Positions 15,801 to 27,800 of a stretch of 64,000 bases of DNA are shown one piece after another (the first letter of the stretch is position 1; every line of letters starts with the position of its first letter). Source of the stretch: Mactra quadrangularis. Its lineage: Eukaryota; Mollusca; Bivalvia; Venerida; Mactridae. The stretch covers positions 68,467,872 through 68,531,871 of the forward strand of contig CM046301.1 in assembly GCA_025267735.1 (NCBI GenBank), written 5' to 3'. The notes beneath the pieces were generated by a model that was not told the DNA's origin, made no database searches, and saw only the letters and a program-made list of their open reading frames with translations. Position numbers and translations under genes: made by a program.

Positions 15801-18800
15801 ATTGGGACGTATATTTATACATTAAAACTTCTTTCATTCATTTTTTAAATACTAAACATTCCACATAAAATTGTGCTTGTCCAAATTATAGTACGATAAA
15901 CAAACCATCAATCACATTTAAGTGTTTGAAGTTCATTAAACATTCAAAAATGTGAGAATTTGATGCAACTACTGCATTGGCGTTGGTGTCGGAAACAATA
16001 GCTCAGTATTAAAGTTAAGTCGTACATCGATATATCGTTGAAATTGCGCATGCACTATCATTGCCTCAACATGAATCGAAGAATGAAGAATTATACGTTT
16101 GGCTGATATGTTTTGAGAAATTAATTCTTTCAGTTGAAAAAATTGTTCAATTTGAGTTTTTCAATTTGCAATATTGTGAATACTAATATACAAAATGTAT
16201 ACCCTGTAACCACATATAGAAAAACGGGGTTTTCTCTCGTATATCTTACAATGAAAAAGAACCCGCCTTTATCATTGTAAAATAAATATGGACAACACTG
16301 GCATATTACTTTTTTTAACAATACTTATTCATCAAATCTGATCCCAATTCTTTAAATCTTAACTACGTTACATAGCTTTGATAATGATTTTGCTTCAGTT
16401 ACCTGTTGAAATAGGAAAGAAAGAATTGACAATAGAGGTAAAAGGTGAAGGATCCGGACGGATGATGATAGATCTTAGGTACAACAGACATGGAACTAAG
16501 AATGAGAGATGTGCATTTACTGTTTCAAACATAAACGTTAGTGAAGTTGATCAACTTAATAATAACATCAAAGCAAATGGACTGATGTAAGTTATCAAAA
16601 AAGTTATTCATTGAAAATCATAATTACAAGCTATATCTCTATCTGCATCGTCGGCAACCACAGTACTTTATTCCGTTACACGCCATATGAACCGTGGGCT
16701 ATTTCACAGGCAAAATCTCGTATGTTACTATTTAATACTGTTCAATAACAATGCAGCCGTTCTCCAGAAATGGTTACCATTTTGAAAAATACGTGTCTCC
16801 AGGTTATATACGACTATATACTTAACGTGAAACCAAACTTATTGTTTTAATCACTTAGAAATGTTAAGTTAGATTGTTGTTGCTAAAGTGGTACAAAAGA
16901 AACATTGAAAACTTACGCCTTTTGGCAAAAAAATGCAAGAACTTCAATAAGTAGAAAAATGCCGTGTCTCCAGCTCTATTTTTAATATTTGCTTTGAAAA
17001 ATAATTAATCTCAGGTTTGTTATTGCTTATAATATGTATTTATTTACAGTATATGCTTAGTGAATTGTGTGATTTTAAAGATATCTTACATATACGAATA
17101 TAAAATTCTTAGATTTTCCACATTTAAGGATTGTCTCCAAAACAGTCCTATGTTACCGTAACTATTTTTGCATGGTTAAATTACTTTCCAAAAGGTGTTG
17201 TTCTTAATTGTTAAACCGTTTACTAATACTACAATGAGTCAAATATCGTGGGAAACAAAGTTTGAATCTTATCTGTCCAAAGGAGAATGAACAAATTAAC
17301 TCCAAACTCAATTTTTTTAAATGTCGCATTTAAGAAACTATGCTTCCATAACGAGCGTAGCACAGTTGCTAGCGACATTATAGGTGTTTTTACATTGAAT
17401 TCTTGTTTACCACTGTACATTGGTGTGATCAAGTGCAAGTAATGCGTAAATATTTTGTTATTTCTTTATTTATTGAGGGAAACTTTTACAAAACCTCTGT
17501 CTTCCTTCATGACTATTCTCCGTAACAAGTATGACAAGCTATTCGATATGATTTATGGAAGGAACAAACTGTTATTGTTTTTGATATTTCTCTTTTGATC
17601 GTTTGCGCAAGTTAAAGCAAAATTAGGCCTTAGCACTAACAGTTACGGTACGTGGGTAAGAAAAACATATTTTAGTGAAGGTACATGATGAAGCATAAAT
17701 CTGAAATCTGTGTGATGGATGACTTTCATAGTTTAAATTTTACAATTAATAATACATCCATTGACATATTTCTTTAAGTGAAAAGAAAAAAACGTTGATG
17801 TCTCTTTCATTGAGAATGAAAATTCATTTCGTTACGGAGTATAGAGAGCTTGTTACGGAACATAAATTGAAATAATAACGATTTACGTTATCACTGAATT
17901 GATTTTAATGCATTTCACATTATCACAGTACTTTTACTACGTAAACAGACTAACTGATCGTTTTCCAGTCTTATATGATGAAAACTGATGAAAATAGTTG
18001 CGTCCGTGGAGATTTTCATATTTGACACAGATGTATGCGTTTTAAATTCGTAACAAAACAATATTTGTGTGACCAATTAAAGCAAAATCATGGTCAAAAC
18101 AACAATAAAGAATATATAACAAATTGGCAATGTCTAAATCGACTTAACAATGATTCTTACATATTAAAACAATGACCTACGAAATCAGAATGTCTAAAGT
18201 GAACACGATCTCCAAAAATTATAATGTCTAACCCAAACGAATGGGTTGTTAATATAATTAGATCCCATCGTGGTGCTTAATACTTTCTATAACATATATT
18301 CCGTAACGCCGCTTAGCATAGTAATTTTAACAAATAGCTAATTTATTGACTATTTATAATGTTCATCACTATCCGTGTCGTTTATTTCATATATCTACAT
18401 GATATACACACTAGAACATATCAGTAAAAGTGCATTTTAGTTAGGTTAATATCATCATACTTGCTTCTTACATCTCATTTGTTATATTCCAAGCTCAGTA
18501 GTATTATAATTTTGTAATATGGCAGAACATAAACTTAAATAATGTCTCAAACATTAAAAAATACTCTGTGCTATTAATAAATTATACTTTTGTATTATCT
18601 TATCGATATTAAAATGCAATTTTGTTCGAATTTTTACTTATGTTCCGTAACTCCATGGTATATTAAATATGTCATTACGTATGAGCATACGGTGTCATGT
18701 TTCAAACTAATTGATATTTTATTTTGTGCCTTATATGTTTAAGTTTTCATCAATTTGGAAAAGAATGTTGCACATGTCTATATGTGACAAGTACACATAT

Positions 18801-21800
18801 TGACATAATTGTGTTACGTTATCTTATCTTAACAACAAAAAATGATGACGAATTCTGCTTGCGCTATTCTGACAAGCATGTATATATTGCAAAATAGTTT
18901 GCTTAAATTTGTCTCACTATTCGCCATTGAATGAAATTCCATACTAACATGGACAGAAATACACACTTTCAATTTAATACTAGTTATCAAATAATTGTAC
19001 TCGTGCTTCTATGTTCCGTAACGTAGGAGTTGACCTATAGTTTTTGAACTCGTATATCTTTCTCAGTCTTAGAATGGTGTGCGTTATATTTTTGTTCCAA
19101 GACTACAAAGGTTTGAACTTTGCAATTATATTAAAAACTTAATGATTACAGTTGGTTCATTTTTCGACATTTCACTTTTCAAATTGGCAACAATTATGGG
19201 AGAATTGCTGAATGACGTCAAACTAGGATTTTCTCACTTAAAATAGAAACCAACGCACAGTTAATTTCTCATTTTGAATGGTTAACCAAACTTAAGATAT
19301 AAAACGTAATTCCATTGGCTAGTCTTCGGCAGTTAGTATTAAAACTTTCAACTTAGACAATAATATAGAACAATAAAGGTGACTATAAGTTTGTTGTCAA
19401 CAGTTTAAAAATGTTTGACCCGATTGCATAATTCTAGTCTAAAGATAACCTCAAGTTTAAACCAGGGTTTAAACCCTTTCCATTGCATAAATGTAGTTTA
19501 ATTAGTCTCAGACTAAGCAAAAAACTGGTTGGATTGCATAAATACAGTTTAGGCAAAACCTGAGTTTATATTTAGTCTAACACACCATTAAAATTAAACC
19601 TGCGATGGGGGTAGTTTAAGGCTGAGTTTTAGAAAATATATCAGTTTTGTGAGTTGAAAAATGACTGACCACATATTGCAACGGATAAATTTCAATAGAA
19701 TGTGCAGCTCGTATTTGAGAAATTTAACCTTGATGTGTAAAAAGTTCTTACGAATAATATTTATCACTTTTATGCAAGATTTCTTCTCCGGTACTAAGTA
19801 ATAAGAATAAAGTTTTTGTGCATAGAAACAAAGAAATGGCTTCAAAACAAGATTCGAACCAACACCGATAATACAAGTCTACCGTCATAGCTGATTAGCT
19901 ACAGTCACACATCGGGGTAAACTTGTTATACTATCGATGTAATATCGATGAAGTATACAATTCTTTATAGAGATTTGTATGTTTCTTTCCATTAGTGATT
20001 GTTTAGGTAAATACACATGGCTTGTTTGGAGCTGTAAGGATACCTCAATATTGCAGAACACAGACACGTTGTTATCGCGTAAATGGAATAGGTCTGAAAC
20101 CCGATACTTACTAGAACCATAATAGGAGCTCAAAAGAACGCAATAATGATAATATTGATTATAATGATTACTTTTGCGTTCGCACAAGAGATTTTGATGA
20201 ATTTTTACGAAAAAAAGGGAAAAAGTGCGGTTAGAATTTTGTTTTCATAAACATGCTCAGCCAACTATTCAATCATGGCCGAGTGGTTACGACGTTGGAC
20301 TGGAAATTATTGGACCGCCAGTCCGGCATTTATTCGAACCCCAACGAAAACCTTGTTGTTTCTTAGAGCTATGTTTTTTTCTGCTAGCTCAGAACTGGGG
20401 AAACAGAAAGCAAACTCGAATATGATTAATCTTAGTTGTTCGAGGGTCTATCAACAAACGTGCAACTTGCTATAAAACTAATTGCATCTCGACATATTTG
20501 AAAACCTTATAATGTAGTTTAATTACACAGCTTCAACACAGGTACAACTTTTCAGGGTAATACAACTAAGCTAATGCATTTGATCTGATATTTTATCGAT
20601 TTAAAACTGGCAAAATTTTGACATGCGGTACATATGCGCATGCACGTGTGTTGCCATGTTTTGCAGTTTCGATATCTTACTAAATGTTAATACCCTAAAA
20701 GTAGTTTCATTCAGCCTTCAACTGAGGAACCATGAAAATGTATCTGTATATGAGCTCTCTGAATGTGTAAGTAAGCTGAGCATAACCTCAAACAATTCAT
20801 CTATTAATTTACAAATGTATCAATTAGGTGTGGATTTTATACTAAAATAATAATATTTTTATTTCAATAATGTTGACATTTGCATGTATTCGAAAATAAC
20901 ATTGTTAATCGTTCGCTTCAAATTTTATACAAAATAATCAATGTTCAAGCACGAATTTCTCATGATTAAGTGGTATTTTTCGGTGCAACGAAAGAAAACT
21001 TCAGTTATAGTTTATCCTACCTGAGGACTAAGTACTACAAGATTACAAAGCTCAAGTTTTGTTACCCCTGGATAGCTAGTCTTAGACTGGCTAAAACAAA
21101 ATTAAACTTGAATTATGCAATTGAGAGATAAACTCAAGTCGAGTGAGCCTCGGACTAGGGCTTAAACTAGACTAAATAAAACTTGAATTATGCAATCGGC
21201 CCTTTAAGTTTTTTATATAAACTTTCTGAGTCTGTAGGCGGAGAGAGCACTGTTTTACGGTCGAGTTTGGTAAATGAGTTTCTTGAAACGGATTAAAGTG
21301 AAATGAACAAAGATCTTTACCTTTTTATTGTGGTTTCCTTTACAGCGTCTAACAGTAGCTTACAATGGTACTTAGTGTGTATAGATATTGACAGTATATC
21401 TTATACTTCAGGGAGTGTGATGTCTGTGGTAAGAATTGCGATAAAATATCTGATTCTCATGAAAACGAAGAAGTCCTTTTAGAAGATGAACCCAAAAGAT
21501 TCTTGTCTAACGAAGAAATAAAGAAACCCCTACGACAAAATGTATCACCTATCTTCCGATGTGTTGAATTCAGTGTGAGGTAGTACTATATATTTTACGT
21601 GACACTGCAAATGTTATACAGCGCTAAGAATGATAAGTTTTACAAGAAGATTATTATACATACTGCGTTAATGAATCTTAAATCTCACGAAAATTGCATG
21701 TACTATGTTACATTAAAATCAGTTCGAGTTAAAATCGTCACGACATGCAAACATACGTACGTGTCGTACCCTTTTTCTGAAACTTCGTATTTGAACAAAT

Positions 21801-24800
21801 TGTTTTGAATTACATGTATTTCTTCAAATCTTCTTACCGACCCTAATAAAAGTCTTGTGCTTGATAGTTGGATAATGAAAGAACTCCATTTCTAAAGCTT
21901 TTGTTAATTCGTTGAGAATGATCCAAAATAACAACAATACCGAAGCACACAAAAATGATCATTCCTGGTAGTACTTGTGTATTATTCGTGGCGCATTACA
22001 ATCGTATGTAATTTTTGTTAGTACAAAGGAATGACCAGGTTAAAAAGCTAATCGCTCAATATCCATGCAATAATTATCTAATATATGTATATAATTTATG
22101 TTGTGATAATATTGAGAATATTGAGAATATTATTGAGTTAAGTCAAGTCTTGATTTAATGTTGTTGTTTTTTTACCAAGACTGTTTGTATTTCAGAACTG
22201 TTTCTAACAGTACTGGAATGGCTGTTGTAATATTTGGATTAGAAACTGGTGTTGAAATTGTCTCAAGTGATATTGACAAGGTATTATATTCTAAGTTGTT
22301 GTTACAACTTCTTTCGTAAAAAGCTTAAATTATAGGTAATTTTTTTTGATATCATGTAGTAAGTGTTTATCAGTAATTGAATCCTGCTATTCATATTCAA
22401 GTGAACTTCGAATTGCTATACTCGTAACAAGAAAAAAAGTTTGTCTAGATTGTTCACTGACTAGTAAGTGTCTTATTTTCTCAGACCAAACACATTATTT
22501 AGTTATCCCCGATCACATTTATTCGCATTGTAGTATAATTTTGTATCATTATAGTTTATTGATGAAACAGAAAACATTGATGCCTACGAAAATGATGGTA
22601 AAGGTTTTGCAGTATTCTATCTAAGTGAGGTAAGTACACTTAACGAGGGCAGTCCGAATCCTATGTTTTAAGATAATTTTGAACACTTTATAAATTAAAA
22701 AAGTCAGTTTATTCCTGTAAATACTTAAAAAGATTTAATAATGTAATTCCCGTGTATCATTCTTTATCGGTATAATGCATTGAATATTTTGAATATCTTC
22801 CATTAATAGTGTTGCTTAGTTTAAGAAGTGAGCACATTTTTTACTTTTGTTTCTTTTTATTATTTACAGTTACAATGCTATTTTAACATTCTTTAGCATT
22901 TTTGATAATTATTAGCTGTTTATTAATATAATTGTCCCTTGTGTTTTCGTCAGATAACAACGAATGAAACAAGATTTAAGTTCCGTTTGAAGGATACTTT
23001 CGATGAAAAGGAGGGAAAACGAGAAAGCAGACAGCCTGCTGTCGTATCTATTTACGACTATTACAATCCAGGTAGTAAAAGTCTTTGATGTAGAGATCTA
23101 TTTTCCAATAATTAATGTTAAAAATCAAAGCGCTGAAAGCACTGGAGTTGTTCGACATAGAAATATTCTGGTGTGTAAGGGACAAAATCAAACTCCTCAC
23201 AGCGGTTACGTCACGCGTTGCTACTTTAACCACTGCCTTCACATGATTCACGTGACGCACGTAGTACCATGTGACTAATGTTTAAATTTGAACGAGCAAT
23301 AACGGTAAGCCTAAAATGCGTTAGGCGCAATGTAGCGAAAAATAACATTGAATGATAAAAAATGATATTGATTTGCAAGTACTGCCAAAGAAATAAGATA
23401 TATTAAATAGAAATATATCATTATGTACCAAAATTGTTTAATTCATGAATAAATTACACCGGAAAGTGAGCAAGGTCGGGAATGGGGTGCGTTGTCCACC
23501 CAATAGGGTCCTTGGTTCACCTCACGCTACTTATATGATGCTTTTCTTGAGAAATCTTAAGTACTTATGATAAAATTATATGTATATGATACTGAATAAT
23601 ATAACATTTATATATTAAATGACTAAAATAAGTACAATTGTCCATTTAATATTTACTTTGCGTAACATTTTGTTATTCATGCAATTTTACGCACTTTAGG
23701 TAACCTGTGTCAGGTCAGGGTAAAATTAATTTTGTGTGGCTAGCTATAGTGTCTTTTCAATGAAAACAATGAAGAACAAAGTATGATCACATGAGGCCAA
23801 AACAAGGGGAAACTTACGAAAAATTATTGAATATCTAATTTGCGGTATTGATTATATAGAATTCAAAAAATTGTATCAGTTGTAGCATTTAATCTATTTT
23901 GTACATTTCAAATAACATAACGATGAAACTTCTTATTCTTTATATCATTTTGAGTGATGCATCTCAGAAAAAAACCCAAGAGACAACCATGAGAGGCCCT
24001 ACTAACAAAATTGTGGAGCCCTGAAAGGGGTCACCCATTACAATTATAAGCAGTGCATAGTTTTGTGTAAAACATTTAATCTATCAAATAAATAAATTTT
24101 CTTCACTCATGATGAGTACAATTATGTCAGTAACTGTTTTTAATATTTAACATAATACTATAAATTGTAATTGAGGCCCAGGCAAGGTTTTTTAAGAAAA
24201 GAAAACACGAAAAAAAACCAATAAATGACCAGTAAAATTACTGTTCTCGTTTTAATTATTATTATTGAAACTATTTTGAATGGATAATTTTGGGTAGCTA
24301 GCTATCATGTTCTTTTATAGAAGTAAGTCACAAAACAAAGTATGATCACAGGAGGCCAAAACAAGGAGAAATTATATGAATTTTGAATATAGACAAAGCG
24401 GAGACAAAGATTTATCTCAACATAAGTAACATTCAACAAATAAACGACATTATAATACAACGATTATTTTTTTTTAATTTGTTTATTTCATTTTGCTCCC
24501 TCAAAAAATAATGAGACCTGTTATGTAAAAAATGTCCACTTTATTTTACTCCGATATTTTAAAAGACAATGTAATAAAAACACCTAACGATGCTATCATC
24601 ATTTATGTTAATGACTGTTATGTTTAAAATTATTCTTAGTGTCCATATAAAACATATCTTTTGATGAATAAGTTTTAATTTTAGAAATATTGTTCTGTTC
24701 TTGTGGGTGCTATTGTGTTGGTAATGTTAAGAAGTTACAGCGGTATAAAGATAAATAAGTTACATGCCTTGTGCACATAAAACAAAGTGTTTAATTGAAT

Positions 24801-27800
24801 TTCAGATGTAACTTGCACCAAAATGTACAGATCTGTTGGAGAGACATTTTCACTAAAATGTGATAAATCATCAAGCAGTATGACTTGTCAGTGTGAGAGT
24901 AGTAAGTATGAGAGTTATATTCATCTAATTATAATTGTATAATTACAATACATTACTTTTCAAAATTGAAACTGTAAATTAAGACTTTAAACTATATGTA
25001 TAACTGTTAAACCCTAATATTTCTCTTAAACATATAGATTAAGATATCTAACTATATAGGTTTAACTGTTAAACCCATAGTTTAAGACTTCGTTTCACTG
25101 TTTTCTGTTAAACTCATAGATTAAGACTTTAAACTATGGTTCTAAGCGCCGTTTGCATATTAATTGCTTAAACTATATGTTTAACAAATTAAACCATAGG
25201 TTTAACAGAGAACCAATAGAAACTATAGTACATAGCACTCGTATAACTTTCACAACTTGACACATTTATAAACCTGTTTTATTTTACATTTTGCATCTCA
25301 TCACATCCTGTTGACTTTAGTCTGCAAGACTAGTTAATAATTCAATAAATTCTATTTAACTCAAACAGCATTTGTTTTAAATGTTATGCTGGGAGAAGCG
25401 TTAAAAAGCCTTTCTATGTTGACTTTGAAGACGAATGAAATGACTTTTGAACAAGAAAAAAAAACATGTCCATGGACAAGTGAAAATCCACGGCTTTTGA
25501 ATCATTATTGTCATCAAATGTGCTAAACATACAAAAAAATGAATCTAGATACAAAAAACCGTAAACAAGTTCATTTTTAATTCTAATAAAATGTTGCACA
25601 TATTGTATATTTCAAATGTCAACAAACCAATCAATTAGTATGTGTAAGACGCAAAGTTTTAATTTCATATAAAACATTTGATTTTTTAATCAACACTAAT
25701 AACCTTTGCTTTAGATTTGTGTCCTTCATTTATTGATGAAAAACTGGTGAAACAGGCAAAAGAAAATAAGAGACCGGCATTGCAGTTAAAGCGATACACT
25801 TGTAATATAGACAAGGCTAACTATGGTAAGATTGTGTAGTATAAAATATGTCTTATAGCGTCAGAGGCTGTCAAATTGTGAGTAAAACAATAATCCGTTG
25901 AAATTCATAGTCGTTTAATGTTTCATTTTGATACGTTATGAAATAAACATCGGCCGTGGCGCCATAATAGAGTGCAGGATGTTGAATCAGGAGTTATACA
26001 TTTTCATGAATATTCGATACTGAACTGATCAGTTTCTCCTAAAAAGGAAAAGTCCACGGCTCCATTTGAAAGGGTGAGCACTAACTGGTAAATAAATTGT
26101 TTACGATAATTAGACAGTTGGCGTGTTTTAAAAGTAGTATTAAGAGTTGAGATACGGCATAAAACCAAATCATATCTTGATATCGTACTACTATACAGTG
26201 TGCTTGGATTTACGGTAATTTATCTATTTTTTTACACAAATTCTATCACATCGAACACAAACATATGTCCAAGTTTTTTCTTTCATGTCCGCGTGCTTGC
26301 TAGCACGAATAGTTTTTGATGACAATCGTTGACCTGGATAGAGGGGAGTGTCGTTCGTTGCCTGTTTTTTTCTGTTTATATTTTGTTACGACTTTTTATT
26401 AATTAATTCACATGTACATGTAATTCAATAACTTTTTTATTTTTGTAGCTGTAATAGTAACAATAGGAGAGTTGGAAAACGACGCAGATAATAATGAAGT
26501 AAAAGTATATGCTTCAGTCACTAAAAGTATTTATCAAGGTAAATAGCGATTAGAAAATGTCTTAAAAATTTTGAAAAAAATAATAGAATCATCAGTTGAT
26601 TTGCAACAAAACTTCGATTGAAACTCGTCTGTGAAAACAATGTAAATTTGACAAACTACACCAACCGACAGGGTTGTTCATCCAAGAGATAACTCTTGAA
26701 ATCAAAATTCGTTACTTCATCTCTTTTGTTACTATGGGTTTATCACCATGATATGATTTTATATAAGTGTAATTTTGTTTTAACTTTAGCATAATCGCTT
26801 ACCTTGTTTAAATTAACAAATTATCTCGTTAAAGTATTTTTATCAATTTGTTTCCAGGTAGACTTGAGCTAATGGGAGAAGAAATAACCTTACTTCACCC
26901 TAGGGATTGCGAATTTCCCAAATTCATATCTGGTAATGAATACTACATCATCGGCCAGGAATCCATTAATGAGTATGTACAGTTACTGAGAGTTTTAAGT
27001 TTATTTGTTTCTGTATTTTATTAGTAGTTCGACTTTAAGTTTCCTTACATAATGAAAAGTTCATGAAGTTGGTACACTTTTTTATTTTTCATTTTTTTTT
27101 TGCTATTTTTGAAAGGATTTTTTTTTTTTAAAGTAATCCTTTTTATAGGAACGGCTACCAAATTTGATAAGAACGAACAACATTTAATTGAATTCTGTTT
27201 CAACTCCTTAGTAGTTAATGCGACCAATAATTTATTGAAACAGACTATCAAACGTAGATGAATTGAAACACTTTTATATACATGTATTGTATTGATACGT
27301 ATTAATCTTCCACCGATTTCCCACAAACTTCCACACTAAATTCAATAAATGTTATATTAAATTTATAAGTTTCAAACAAATCTGGAAAAAAGCAACTATG
27401 TCTTGAATTAAGACATAGATATAACCAAGCAACTCTAGAGTCCGAAATTCTTGAAATTTCCTGAAATATTTAACTGTAACAATTTTAATATTTAAATAAA
27501 TATAATGATAATTACATCGTCTAACTCTAACTTCCAAAAGTACCTGTTCAAGTCAACGAATGCATTATTTGTTATCAATCACTGCTACTTTAATCACAAA
27601 TTGCACATTTTGTGAACTTATGTTTCATTTCAAACTCTGAGCTTTTTGCAAGGTAGTGTAACAGCAATCATAAAAATACGCAACTTTAGCAGACGAATTG
27701 TCAAAGCTGAAGTTTACTGCCAGAACAGGTATTATACATTGATAAGCAACGGATTGTAATGTTAGTGATTTGATGGGTGACCGTTATAGATTATTGTTAG

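Noticed and set aside
15717..16376. GT-AG alternative for the C3 exon 10-11 intron
   Set aside because: Keeps phase but needs a weak acceptor and inserts nine residues at a conserved joint; kept only as the competing hypothesis.
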